From positions 1-40,020 of the forward strand of contig CAJCBL010000051.1 of assembly GCA_903960515.1 (NCBI GenBank): 40,020 bases of DNA. The letters are read 5' to 3'. Positions 9,076-17,652 of this stretch are shown piece by piece; within the stretch, counting starts at the first letter, position 1; the number at the start of each line of letters is the position of its first letter. Source of the stretch: an uncultured Verrucomicrobiota bacterium (lineage in GTDB: Bacteria > Verrucomicrobiota > Verrucomicrobiia > Opitutales > Opitutaceae). A model generated the notes under the pieces. That model saw only the letters and a program-made list of their open reading frames with translations. It ran no database searches and was not told the DNA's origin. Both the position numbers and the translations under genes were made by a program.

Positions 9076-9674
9076 GCGCCGGCCCACAGCGCGCCGCGTC
9101 GCCGGCCGTGGTTGACTACTGGACCTTCCGCAGCCCGCCGCAGCGGCGCCCCTACCTTCGCCGCAGAGCGTTCACCTTGTTCGAGGTGATCCTCGTCGTT
9201 GCGTTGATCGGTGTGGCCGCCACGATGTTTCTGGTGAGCGTGGAGTCGCTCGGCAAGTCGTCGCCAGCCGATGAATTCGAGGGGGCCTTCTGGCGGGCGA
9301 TGGGGACGGCGCGCGAGCAGGCGCTGACCTCGCGCCGCCCGGTGGCGCTGGCCTATGATCCGAAGGAGAAGTGTTTCCTGCTCGCCGGTGCTGGGGGCGC
9401 GCAGAAGGTGCCGCTGGCCGCCTCCGTAGCGGTGGCGGAGGACGACTGTGCGGCCACGTTTTCCGTGGAGCTGCCGTCGAACGATTTCGTACTTGTGCGC
9501 GGCGAGCTCGTCACCCGCCGTCCAGTGGAGGCGGTGCGGATTTTCCCCGACGGGTCGTGCCAGGCCTTTGCCATCGAGTTCCAACTCGGCAACTACAAGC
9601 ACCGCGTGCAGATCGACCCGTGGACGGGCGCCGAGATGCTCGCTGCCGAAGCCGACAAGAAGGGCCGGTCGTGA
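9072..9674 (+). CDS. gspH: GspH-like minor pseudopilin
   Basis: A 200-aa prepilin-like protein. The GTG at 9072 overlaps the gspG stop (GTGA); a later in-frame GTG near 9108 is possible. The prepilin motif is 'YLRRRA' before 'FTLFEVILVVALIGVAATM', again with Ala at -1 and Glu at +5. The following 'FWRAMGTAREQALTSRRPVALAYDP' fits the GspH pattern of an N-terminal helix followed by beta strands, and the end 'AVRIFPDGSCQAFAIEF' also fits GspH. GspH belongs to the pseudopilus and follows GspG in most type II operons, as here. The assignment to H rests on order and pattern. Confidence 0.85.
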   Translation: MSAGPQRAASPAVVDYWTFRSPPQRRPYLRRRAFTLFEVILVVALIGVAATMFLVSVESLGKSSPADEFEGAFWRAMGTAREQALTSRRPVALAYDPKEKCFLLAGAGGAQKVPLAASVAVAEDDCAATFSVELPSNDFVLVRGELVTRRPVEAVRIFPDGSCQAFAIEFQLGNYKHRVQIDPWTGAEMLAAEADKKGRS

Positions 9675-10258
9675 GCAAAGCGAACAAGGGGGTATGGCCA
9701 CAGATTGGGGGCGGATGGCGCGGGGCGTTCGGGCGCCGCGGTTTCACTCTGCTGGAGGTGCTGCTGGCCTTCGCCCTGTTTGCGGTGGCCGTGGTGGTGC
9801 TGGCGACCTCGTATCTCAACATTATCACTTCGCTGGAGGCGGTGAAGACCGACCGCGCCTTCGACCAGGAGGTGCGCTGGGTGCGCGAGCAGGTGCTGAG
9901 GGAGGCCGACCTCAAAGAGGTGGAGAAGGGCGGCGAGTTGCGCTCGCCCGATAATACTGTGGTGCGCTGGCAGGCCAGCGTGTTGCCGGCCGCCGTGCCC
10001 GATCTGTTCACCGTGGAGCTGCGACTGGAGTTGGTCGGCGACAAGAAGGGGCAGCAGGATACGCGCGAGCACACCGAGCGGCTCACCGTGCTGCGGCCCT
10101 CGTGGTCGGAACCGGTGGAGAGGGCCAAGATTTTCGAGGAGGCGAAGCAGCGCATCGAGGAGGATCGCCGCATGAGCGGGCTGAGCGCCGGCAGTGCGTC
10201 CAAGTCCGGCAAGGCCGGCAAGTCTGCCAAGGCGGAGAAGTCGGGGGGGCACAAATGA
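9671..10258 (+). CDS. gspI: GspI-like minor pseudopilin
   Basis: A 195-aa prepilin-like protein. The GTG at 9671 overlaps the previous stop (GTGA). The prepilin site is canonical, 'FGRRG' before 'FTLLEVLLAFALFAVAVVV', with Gly at -1. Its position between H and J and the 'LLEVLLAFALFAVA' helix are typical of GspI, which initiates the minor pseudopilin tip complex. Unusually, it has a long charged C-terminal tail. After the beta domain come an acidic/basic helix (about residues 150-170) and a Ser/Lys/Gly-rich end with repeated 'KSGKAGKSAKA'-type units, which are absent from enterobacterial GspI. Confidence 0.82.
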   Translation: MSKANKGVWPQIGGGWRGAFGRRGFTLLEVLLAFALFAVAVVVLATSYLNIITSLEAVKTDRAFDQEVRWVREQVLREADLKEVEKGGELRSPDNTVVRWQASVLPAAVPDLFTVELRLELVGDKKGQQDTREHTERLTVLRPSWSEPVERAKIFEEAKQRIEEDRRMSGLSAGSASKSGKAGKSAKAEKSGGHK

Positions 10259-11319
10259 ACATCGCAGGCGAATTTTCTTTCCTAGGCAGCTCGTGTGCTC
10301 GGCGAGCGCAGCAGGCGCCGGCCAATGCGCGCTTGGCCGCGGAGCGGGCTGTGCTGCGCCCCTGCCAGCGGGCGGGCGGTTTCACGCTGCTGGAGACGCT
10401 GCTGGCGGTCGCCTTGTCGGCGGCGCTGCTGATCGCGGTGAATTTTTTCGTGCTTTCGATGGGGGAATTGTGGGGACGCACCTCGGAGCCCCGGCTCTTC
10501 GACCGGCATGTGCGCGGGGTTACCCGTTTTCTTGAGGCGCTGGTGCAGCAGTCGGTGGCGACCGAGGCCAGCCCCGGCGCGACCACGCCCGGCGGCGGCA
10601 AGCCGCAGGCGAAACCCCAGGCCAGCGGCGGGAGCGCGCCGGGGCTGGGCCGGCTGGTGGCTTTGGTCTTTGGCGACGGTATCCGGAGGCCCACGCTAGT
10701 GGGCGCCTTGGCCGGGCCGCGCGCAGGATTCCTGCTGGCCTCGCTGGGCCCGCGGACCCCCACCGGCCCGCAGCCGTCGCGCGAGGGTGGGGTGGGGCGC
10801 ATTCCCGAGGGGGTGCGCAACACCGGCACCAACATGGCGGCCGGCGGGGCCACGGCAGCGGGCTCCGCGGCCCCGCCGGGAAGCCCCGACGCAACCGGGC
10901 CGCGGTTTCGGGTGGGCACCCCGGCCGGCTACGACGGCGCCCCGCCGATGCTCATTTTCGAGGTGGACGAGGCGCCGGGGCAGTGCGTGTGGCCGCTGAG
11001 GCCGCTGCCCCAGGTGGAGTGCGCCCTGCAGATCAACGCCGACGAGGGGCTGGTGCTGCTCTGGAAATCCAAGCTGGAGGAGGACTACGGCAAGGGGCGC
11101 CCTCGCAAGACCCAGCTCTCGCCCCTAGGCCAGTCGATGGCCTTCGAATACTACGACGCCGAGCGCAAGTCCTGGACACGCAGCGAGCAGCCGCAGCCCG
11201 ACGGCGAGGGCGGCTGGCTGGTGCCCCAGCGCCTGCATCTGATCTTTGCCTACGCTGGGATGAGCCGCGAGGTTTCCATCCTGCTGCCGGGAGCGCCGGG
11301 AGGGGCGCCGATGCGATGA
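10255..11319 (+). CDS. gspJ: GspJ-like minor pseudopilin
   Basis: 354 aa from an ATG that overlaps the gspI stop (ATGA). The prepilin leader is long (about 41 residues, basic) and ends '...CQRAGG' before 'FTLLETLLAVALSAALLIA'. The protein is much longer than classical GspJ (about 200 aa). A low-complexity Pro/Gly/Ala/Lys-rich insertion follows the N-terminal helix (about residues 100-125), with further Gly/Pro-rich segments to about residue 220. The C-terminal part (about 225-350) has beta-strand patterns such as 'PPMLIFEVDEAPGQ'. Operon position supports J; the sequence alone would only show a minor pseudopilin. Confidence 0.8.
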   Translation: MNIAGEFSFLGSSCARRAQQAPANARLAAERAVLRPCQRAGGFTLLETLLAVALSAALLIAVNFFVLSMGELWGRTSEPRLFDRHVRGVTRFLEALVQQSVATEASPGATTPGGGKPQAKPQASGGSAPGLGRLVALVFGDGIRRPTLVGALAGPRAGFLLASLGPRTPTGPQPSREGGVGRIPEGVRNTGTNMAAGGATAAGSAAPPGSPDATGPRFRVGTPAGYDGAPPMLIFEVDEAPGQCVWPLRPLPQVECALQINADEGLVLLWKSKLEEDYGKGRPRKTQLSPLGQSMAFEYYDAERKSWTRSEQPQPDGEGGWLVPQRLHLIFAYAGMSREVSILLPGAPGGAPMR

Positions 11320-12518
11320 GCCCGCGGTGTTCAAACAGGAGCCACGCTGCTGCGCCCGGCCGGAGCGGCGTGCGAGCGGGGGCCTTTCCGCGCCGCCGCC
11401 ATGCGGCTGTGGGGCGGCGGCCGGGCCGCGGCTCGGTGCTGCTGTTCGTGCTCGTGCTCATCGTCGTAACCGCCGCAGCGATCCTGAAGTTCAGCGAGCG
11501 GGCCATGGGGGAGATGGCCGGCGAGGGCTACTATGTGCAGCGCGACCGGCTGCGCGGCGAGGCCTACTCGGCGCTGGAGGCGAGCCTGGCTGTGCTTGCC
11601 CAATACAGGGAGATCGACGGCGGGCTGTATGCGCCCGCCCAGGGCTGGGGCGATCCGCTCGCCCAGGCCGGCTACGAGCCGCAGACCGCCGACCGCACGG
11701 TGACCGTGGAGTTCGTGGACGAGAACGCCAAGCTGGCATTGAGAACTGCCGACACCTCCGAGCCCGCCCTGGTGGCGCTCTTCACCGACCTTGGCTTCGA
11801 CCCCAACGAGGTATCCGTGCTCACCGACAGCCTCATCGACTGGATCGATGCCGACGACAACGCGCGCCCCTTCGGCGCGGAGAAGGACGACTATCTGCGC
11901 ACCGATCTGGCGCATGTGGCGGCCAACCATTGCCCGCGGTCTTTCGCAGAGCTGGCGGCGGTGCAGGGCTTCGCCGATCTGATGTTCACGGAGGCCGGCC
12001 TGCCCACGGCGCGCTGCGAGGAGTTCATGCGGCGAGTGAGCCTCTGGAGCGATGGCACCCTGAATCTTAATACCGCCTCCGACGACGTGCTGCGCGGCTG
12101 CGGAGTGCTGGGCGACAAGCAGATCGACGCGCTCAGCCTGGTGCTCGACACCCCTGGTGAGGTGCGAGGCTCGTTGGGGGGGCGCTATTTCCGCTCGTTG
12201 AGCGAGCTCTCGGCGAAGCTGGGCGCATTGCCCGAGGGAGGGAACCTGGGGGTGCGCACCACAGTGCTGGGCGTGGTGGTGACCGTGCGGGAGCGGCAGA
12301 CTGAGTTCCGGCTGCGGGGCGTAGTGCGCACCGACGAGACCGGCAAGCCGGCCCCCGTGAAAAGTGGTGCGGCCGGCGGCCGTTCCGTGCCCACGGCCTC
12401 CGGTTCGGGCAGCGGCAAGCCGGGGGCCGGCACCGAAATTGAATACCCTTTCAAGTTTCTTGAGCTTGTAGAGGACCCTCCGCCGTCTACGATCGCCATC
12501 TCGCAAGAGTCTCCCTGA
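11316..12518 (+). CDS. gspK: GspK-like minor pseudopilin
   Basis: 400 aa from an ATG overlapping the gspJ stop (ATGA). The basic leader ends 'RRPGRG' before 'SVLLFVLVLIVVTAAAILKF', and like other GspK proteins it lacks Glu at +5. The large extracytoplasmic region shows GspK features: 'LTDSLIDWIDADDNARPFGA', the 'LNLNTASDDVL' helix-hairpin-helix-like segment and a SAM-like helical domain between them. GspK caps the pseudopilus tip with I and J. The C-terminal tail is Gly/Ser/Pro-rich (about residues 345-375). The next gene begins five bases after the stop. Confidence 0.9.
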   Translation: MSPRCSNRSHAAAPGRSGVRAGAFPRRRHAAVGRRPGRGSVLLFVLVLIVVTAAAILKFSERAMGEMAGEGYYVQRDRLRGEAYSALEASLAVLAQYREIDGGLYAPAQGWGDPLAQAGYEPQTADRTVTVEFVDENAKLALRTADTSEPALVALFTDLGFDPNEVSVLTDSLIDWIDADDNARPFGAEKDDYLRTDLAHVAANHCPRSFAELAAVQGFADLMFTEAGLPTARCEEFMRRVSLWSDGTLNLNTASDDVLRGCGVLGDKQIDALSLVLDTPGEVRGSLGGRYFRSLSELSAKLGALPEGGNLGVRTTVLGVVVTVRERQTEFRLRGVVRTDETGKPAPVKSGAAGGRSVPTASGSGSGKPGAGTEIEYPFKFLELVEDPPPSTIAISQESP

Positions 12519-12523
12519 AACCC

Positions 12524-14299
12524 GTGGCGGACCAATCAACAACCCCAAAAATGGCCGGAGGGCATCGCCTTCCGGAGCTGCCTACGATCCTCATCGCCGG
12601 CCACCATTTCTTCACCGACACGGTGCCGCTGGTGCCCGGAACCGCTGCGCGCGAGATCCCGGCGCTGGCCGCCCTGGCGCTCGAGCAGGAGGCGCCGTTT
12701 GCCGAGGAGCAGATGGCCTGTGGATACTATGCGGCCCCCGCCGACGCAGGGCTGGTGGTGTTTGCTTCTTTGCGACGCAAGTTCGCCGCGGCTCAGGAGA
12801 GCTGGGGGAAGGCGGGTTTTGTGCTCCCCGATTTCGCCACCTGGTTGCCGCGCGGGGTAGCCCGGCCGTGCATCGTGGTGTTGGAGACGGCTGAGGCGGT
12901 CACCGCGCTCGAGTACGCCGCTGGCTCGGCTTTGCCGCGGCGCATCGTGAGCCGGCCTGTGCCGCCGGCCCCGGCCGCAGTTCCGGCTCCGGCCCCAGCA
13001 GAGGCTGTGGTTGCAGTTGCCGCACCGTCCGTAGTTCAGGGAGTGACCTCGGCAGAGGGAGCCGTTGCCGTCGAGGCAGCGCCGGCTCTTGAGGGAGCGG
13101 CGCCGGTCCAGGAAGCGCCTGTGGTTGCTGCCCCGGAGCAAGAGGTGGTTGAAGTGGGCGTACCGAGCGCAGCGGAGGCGGCGCCCGCTGCGGAGGGGGC
13201 GGCCCGCGTGGCATCGGTGGCTTTCGATGGAGTGGCCGTAGCGCGCGAGTTGGTGCTGGCGCGGATCGAGCGGGGAGGGCGGCCGCTGATGCGTTACCGT
13301 TTGGCGGATATCCCGTGCACGGTGAAGGGCTCCCGGTATTACTTTCATTGGGAGGCGCTGGCCGGCACCACTGCGAAGTCGGTGGAGGAGGGGGCCTTCG
13401 CCCCGGTGCAGTTGTGGACGATGGATCTGCGCGAGTCGGAGTCGTTGCGCACCAAGCGTCGCGATTTCCAGTGGAACCGGCTCGCGTGGGGCACACTGGT
13501 GGGGCTGGGCGCGGCCTCTGCGTTGCTGCTGCTGGCCGAGGTTGTGCTTCTGGGCGGCCAGCTGTGGCTGCACAGCAGGCAGGCGCGCATCGACCGTCAA
13601 GTGCCCTTGGCCCGGCAGGCGGAAACCAATCAGGATGTGGTGGAACGACTTTCCGGTTACATAGATCGCAAGCCCCAGCCGCTGGAGCAGTTGGCCTACG
13701 TCAACGACCTGCGGCCGCGCTCGATCTATTTCACCAAGGTCTCGGTGGAGGCTGGTACGCAGATGGTCATCGAGGGGGCCACTGCGGCCCTGGCCGAGGT
13801 CAACGAATTCGAGGCTGCGCTGACGCGCTCCGGCGGGTTTGCGTCGGTGGAAGTTAAGAACACCCGGAGCCGCGAGGGCGGTGGCACCTTCCAGCTCTCG
13901 CTGGCCTTCCGGCCTGGCGCGGGTAATCCGGCCTTTGCCCCCGACAATGCCGCCTTGGCCGTGCCCACGCCCACCCCCGCCACTCCGGCTCCCTCAGCCC
14001 CGGCTCCCATCGCCACGCCTCCGCCTCCCCGGCCCAAGGCTACCGGTGATGCGCCGATGGTCGCGCCCCGCCCTGTGCCCGGTGCCGCGCCCTCTGGCAT
14101 GGGACCGCAACCGGGCGAGCGCAGCCACTATGGGCCCGTCAACCAGGGCAGTGCCCCCCGCCCGGGCGAAGAGCCTTGGGTGAAGCGCTTCGGCCCCCGG
14201 GGCATGAATCATCCTTCGCCCCCGACTCCGGATACGGATGGGGCCAACAAGCAGGCTCCGTTGCCTGGCGACGCTCAGCCCGCCCCTTCCAAGCCATGA
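12524..14299 (+). CDS. gspL: GspL/PilN-like type II assembly protein
   Basis: 591 aa from a GTG at 12524 (an ATG at 12551 is the alternative). The N-terminal ~140 residues look like a degenerate cytoplasmic GspL/PilM-type domain. An Ala/Val/Glu-rich linker follows (about 150-230). There is a single membrane segment at about 320-345 ('LVGLGAASALLLLAEVVLLG'). A short coiled coil and a PilN-like periplasmic domain come next ('YVNDLRPRSIYFTKVSVEAG' ... 'EFEAALTRSGGFASVEVKN'). The last ~110 residues are Pro/Ala-rich. In the type II system L anchors the ATPase GspE and partners M. The unusual linkers make identification depend on the PilN-like part and the position between K and M. Confidence 0.72.
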   Translation: MADQSTTPKMAGGHRLPELPTILIAGHHFFTDTVPLVPGTAAREIPALAALALEQEAPFAEEQMACGYYAAPADAGLVVFASLRRKFAAAQESWGKAGFVLPDFATWLPRGVARPCIVVLETAEAVTALEYAAGSALPRRIVSRPVPPAPAAVPAPAPAEAVVAVAAPSVVQGVTSAEGAVAVEAAPALEGAAPVQEAPVVAAPEQEVVEVGVPSAAEAAPAAEGAARVASVAFDGVAVARELVLARIERGGRPLMRYRLADIPCTVKGSRYYFHWEALAGTTAKSVEEGAFAPVQLWTMDLRESESLRTKRRDFQWNRLAWGTLVGLGAASALLLLAEVVLLGGQLWLHSRQARIDRQVPLARQAETNQDVVERLSGYIDRKPQPLEQLAYVNDLRPRSIYFTKVSVEAGTQMVIEGATAALAEVNEFEAALTRSGGFASVEVKNTRSREGGGTFQLSLAFRPGAGNPAFAPDNAALAVPTPTPATPAPSAPAPIATPPPPRPKATGDAPMVAPRPVPGAAPSGMGPQPGERSHYGPVNQGSAPRPGEEPWVKRFGPRGMNHPSPPTPDTDGANKQAPLPGDAQPAPSKP

Positions 14300-14817
14300 G
14301 AACCTTCTTCTTCCGCCGCAGTTGGCGCGAGCGCGTGCTGCTGCTGGCAGTACTCATGGTGGGCGTAGTCATTTGGCTCTTCACCGTAATCGGGCAGAGC
14401 CGCAGTTGGCGCGAGCGCTGGAGCGGGCAGAAGGCCACGCTCGATTCGCAGGCGGTTTGGCTCAACAACGCCGCCCCCCTGGCCGAGCAGCTCCAGAGCC
14501 GCCTTGCACAGGTGCAACAGGGGCGCTCGCTCAACGCCACCCAGCTCGTCGGCCAGCTCGACGCGGTGGTCAAGCGCCAGCATTTCGCCTACCGGATCGA
14601 TCCCCCAACTACGGCCCAGAAGCCGCCGGTGATCATCCACAGCGTCTCCCTCTCCTTGGAGAAGGCCGAGCTGCCCGCCCTAGCGGCGTTTGTCGACGAC
14701 CTGTGCGCCTCCCTGCCGCTGGTGAACATCGAACAGTTCGTGATCACTCCCGACCGCCGCAACCCAGCCCAGCTCGACGTGCGCCTCAAGCTCACCGGCC
14801 TCGAACTGCTGCCCTGA
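14296..14817 (+). CDS. gspM: GspM-like type II assembly protein
   Basis: A 173-aa bitopic protein from an ATG overlapping the previous stop (ATGA). A short basic cytoplasmic start with 'RRSWRERVLLLAVLMVGVV' as membrane anchor is typical of GspM, in which an 'RERxLL' motif precedes the helix. A coiled-coil region (about 40-85) and a ferredoxin-like periplasmic domain ('VSLSLEKAELPALAAFVDDL' ... 'NIEQFVITPDRRNPAQLDV') follow. With the GspL-like protein it would form the inner-membrane platform. The gene is followed by 44 bp before gspD. Confidence 0.82.
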   Translation: MRTFFFRRSWRERVLLLAVLMVGVVIWLFTVIGQSRSWRERWSGQKATLDSQAVWLNNAAPLAEQLQSRLAQVQQGRSLNATQLVGQLDAVVKRQHFAYRIDPPTTAQKPPVIIHSVSLSLEKAELPALAAFVDDLCASLPLVNIEQFVITPDRRNPAQLDVRLKLTGLELLP

Positions 14818-14861
14818 GATTTCCCCCGCAACCCCGACTGTCTGCGCCTCCTTTGCCCTCC

Positions 14862-17105
14862 ATGAAACCCTGTCGCTTTCCGACCCTACGCCTCACAGCC
14901 GGGGTGTTCGCCGCCCTCGCGTTGGCCGGGCTCGCGGTCCCGTTGGCCGCCCAGGAACCGGTCCCAGCGCCGCCGGCCGAGAGTGCGGCGCCAGCACTCC
15001 CGCAGACCCCGGGGGCGCCCACCGCCCTGGTGGCTATCCCTCCCGCAGGCGACGGCGCGGGCATGATCGACAACATCAAGCTCAGCGACAATCCGCTGGC
15101 CACCGTACTCGACATGCTTGAGCAGCTCACGGGCCGCTCGGTGATCCGGCCCCAGCAACTGCCCACGCCCACGTTCACCTTCAACAGCCACGGCCCCATC
15201 TCCAAGCGCGACGCCATCGTGGCCATCGAGTCGCTGCTGAGCCTCAACAACATCGCCGCCGCCCCTATGGGCGAGAAGTTCATCAAGGTGGTGGTCATCA
15301 CCAACATCCGCACCGAGGCCCCCGAGCTGGTAATGGGTTCGCTGCGAGACCAGCCCCCCAGTGGCAAGATCGTGAGCAAGCTCTTCCGCCTCTCGCATCT
15401 GGATACCACCTCCTTCCAGAACCAGGTGCAACCCTTCCTCAGCCCCGGCTTCGGCTCGGTGGTGCCGTTCCAGAACTCCAACACCCTGCTGGTCACCGAC
15501 ACCATCTCCAACCTCCAGCGCCTGGAGTATGTGCTGGCCGAGGTGGACAAGCCGCGCGACCTCGTCACCAAATTCTACACCCTCAAGTATGCTCAGGCTC
15601 AGGCGGTCTCGGAGAAGATCAAGAGCCTCATCGAGACCACCCGCACCGCCTTCAACCGCCAGAATGGCGGCAATCAGCCCGGCGGCATGCCGATGCCCCC
15701 GGGCATGCCCACGCCGCAGACCGGCGACGGCTCCGGCGACAATGCTGCGGCCGGTCTTGGCGCCGCGCTCATCTCGGCCACCACCAGCCTCAACTTCGAC
15801 GAGCGCACCAACCAGGTGATCCTCGTCACCGACAGCTCGAGCGTGCATTTCTACGACAACCTCATCGACAAGCTCGATGTGCAGGCCGATCCCTCGACCA
15901 AGATCGACGTGGTTCAGATTCAGCACGCACAGGCGACCGAGATCGCCTCGTTGCTGAGCACCTTTGTGTCGGGCTCGACCGGTTCGGCCTCGCGCAGTTC
16001 GTCGTCTGGCTCCGGGCGCAGCAGCACCACCCGCAAGCAGCGGAGCAGCGAGACCTTTCCCGGGCTCGGGCGCACCACACCCACCAATCCCACTACGCCG
16101 TCCACCCCATCCTTGCCGGGCGGCGGCACGGGCGAGCGCAACTCCCGTTTCAGTGAATTCATGACGATCCTGGCCGACGAGCGCAGCAATGCCATCGTCG
16201 TCTCCGGCACTCAGGACGACCTCAAGCTCGTGCGCGAACTCGTCAAACAGATCGACGTAGTGCTGCCCCAGGTGCAGATCGATGTGCTCATCGCCAGCGT
16301 CAACCTGGACAATACGGTCAAGCGTGGCATCGACGCGTTCACCGGCATCACCGTAGAGGGCAATAAAGTGACGGGAATCATGGGCTCTGCAGATGGCAAA
16401 ACTCCAGGCATCACAGGACCCGGGTTTGATATTTCCAAGATCCTGTTTGCGGGCAAACAGGGCTTCACTGCGAACGTCACGATGCCCAACACCAACTCGA
16501 ATGTCCGCATTTTGTCGACACCTAGCATCACCACCACGAGTAACCAGGAGGCCACTATTACCGTGGCCACGGCTATCCCGATTATTACTTCCGCATACAG
16601 CGATGTAACCGCCGGTACCGTTGGTGCGCGCAACAGCTACAGCTACCAGAATGTCGGCTTGGAACTGACGGTGAAGCCCCTCATCGGACTCGACGGTACC
16701 ATTCAGATGGAGATCGAGCAGAGCGCCGACGATTTCGTCAACGGAGTGCCTAAGGCTGCGGACACGCAGCCGGCGATATCCAAGCGCACTGCCAAGTCCT
16801 TTGTGAGTGTGCAAGACGGGGAAATCATCGTGCTGGCGGGCATGCAGAAGGATTCGAAGAACAAGGCGCGCAGCACCATGCCGCTCCTCGGAGAAATCCC
16901 GTTTCTCGGCGTCCTTTTCGGCAGCAACTCCCGTTCGGTGTCGAGGGAAGAGGTTATTTTCTTCATACAACCGCGTATCTTGCGCACTACTGCCGACGCC
17001 AATCGCCTCGCCCGACAGGAGGCGAAGGATTCCTTGGTCGCCCCGCTGATGGAGAAACGCCTCAAGCAGACATTCGTGCTGCCGGCCGAGCCGCTCGCGA
17101 AGTAA
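14862..17105 (+). CDS. gspD: Type II secretion secretin GspD
   Basis: Outer-membrane secretin channel, 747 aa. A Sec signal peptide is visible (about residues 1-27, 'LALAGLAVPLAAQ'). An N0 domain follows ('IKLSDNPLATVLDMLEQLTG'). Repeated N1-N3 domains come next, with the Gly/Pro/Met-rich loop and a Ser/Arg/Thr-rich loop (about 375-420) that are common in secretins. The C-terminal pore domain begins near 'ILADERSNAIVVSGTQDDL' and ends with the 'PLLGEIPFLGVLFGS' and 'EEVIFFIQPRIL' signatures. No pilotin-binding S-domain is obvious. Codon use changes along the gene: the first two thirds are almost entirely G/C-ending, while from about 16340 many codons end in A or T. A CT-rich tract precedes the ATG. 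Confidence 0.96.
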   Translation: MKPCRFPTLRLTAGVFAALALAGLAVPLAAQEPVPAPPAESAAPALPQTPGAPTALVAIPPAGDGAGMIDNIKLSDNPLATVLDMLEQLTGRSVIRPQQLPTPTFTFNSHGPISKRDAIVAIESLLSLNNIAAAPMGEKFIKVVVITNIRTEAPELVMGSLRDQPPSGKIVSKLFRLSHLDTTSFQNQVQPFLSPGFGSVVPFQNSNTLLVTDTISNLQRLEYVLAEVDKPRDLVTKFYTLKYAQAQAVSEKIKSLIETTRTAFNRQNGGNQPGGMPMPPGMPTPQTGDGSGDNAAAGLGAALISATTSLNFDERTNQVILVTDSSSVHFYDNLIDKLDVQADPSTKIDVVQIQHAQATEIASLLSTFVSGSTGSASRSSSSGSGRSSTTRKQRSSETFPGLGRTTPTNPTTPSTPSLPGGGTGERNSRFSEFMTILADERSNAIVVSGTQDDLKLVRELVKQIDVVLPQVQIDVLIASVNLDNTVKRGIDAFTGITVEGNKVTGIMGSADGKTPGITGPGFDISKILFAGKQGFTANVTMPNTNSNVRILSTPSITTTSNQEATITVATAIPIITSAYSDVTAGTVGARNSYSYQNVGLELTVKPLIGLDGTIQMEIEQSADDFVNGVPKAADTQPAISKRTAKSFVSVQDGEIIVLAGMQKDSKNKARSTMPLLGEIPFLGVLFGSNSRSVSREEVIFFIQPRILRTTADANRLARQEAKDSLVAPLMEKRLKQTFVLPAEPLAK

Positions 17106-17112
17106 TTTCCCC

Positions 17113-17652
17113 GTGCCACGCCGCCCCACCAGTTCAGTGCTTTGCGCCGCAGCGTTGCTCGCCGCCGCCGTCCCGGCCTGGGCCGTGCCCGAGTCGCTGC
17201 TGCGCAACTCGCCGTTTATGCCCGCCGGCAGCGCCGCCCCCACCCAGCCCACCCAGCCCGGCAGGCTCGAGCTGCGCGGCATCATGGCGATCGGAGGCAC
17301 TCCGAAGTTCACGATTTTTGATACCAGCAACAATCGCGCGATCTGGCTGGCCGTAGGAGAGTCCGACGGCGGTATCCGCGTGAGCGCTTTCGACCCTGCC
17401 ACCGAGGCCGTGACCGTCGAGCTCGATGGCCAGTCGCAGCGCCTCACCATGAAGGAGGCTCAGATCGTAAACGTGGCTGTGGCGATGCCTACGCCCACCG
17501 CCAATGTCATGCCCAGCCCGCCCGCCGGTGCCAACCCCGCCCCGGCCGGCAACGAGCAGGAGATCCAGGAGCGCCGCAATCGTATCGTGGAGGAGTTGCG
17601 CCGCCGCCGCGCCCTGCGCCAAGCCCCCCAGCCGCAGCCAGCAACCCGCTAA
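17113..17652 (+). CDS. Exported GspC/PilP-like protein
   Basis: 179 aa starting at a GTG seven bases after the gspD stop. A signal peptide or N-terminal anchor is likely ('SSVLCAAALLAAAVPAWA'). The central 'LELRGIMAIGGTPKFTIFD' and 'NRAIWLAVGESDGGIRVSAF' segments resemble the small beta-barrel HR domain of GspC/PilP, which contacts the secretin. The C-terminus has a Pro/Ala linker and an Arg/Glu-rich helix ('EIQERRNRIVEELRRRR'). The operon otherwise lacks a GspC, so this protein probably takes its place as the periplasmic link between secretin and inner membrane. The TAATG junction couples it to gspE. The assignment is by pattern and context. Confidence 0.65.
   Translation: MPRRPTSSVLCAAALLAAAVPAWAVPESLLRNSPFMPAGSAAPTQPTQPGRLELRGIMAIGGTPKFTIFDTSNNRAIWLAVGESDGGIRVSAFDPATEAVTVELDGQSQRLTMKEAQIVNVAVAMPTPTANVMPSPPAGANPAPAGNEQEIQERRNRIVEELRRRRALRQAPQPQPATR

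Noticed and set aside
8365-9087. N-terminal extension of the HD-domain protein up to 9087
   Set aside because: It would be translated from the polypurine tract and the antisense of gspG; the family start fits the ATG at 8364.
14886-17450. Very long minus-strand open frame opposite gspD
   Set aside because: It is antisense to a well-supported secretin gene; long antisense frames are expected in GC-rich DNA with strong third-position bias.
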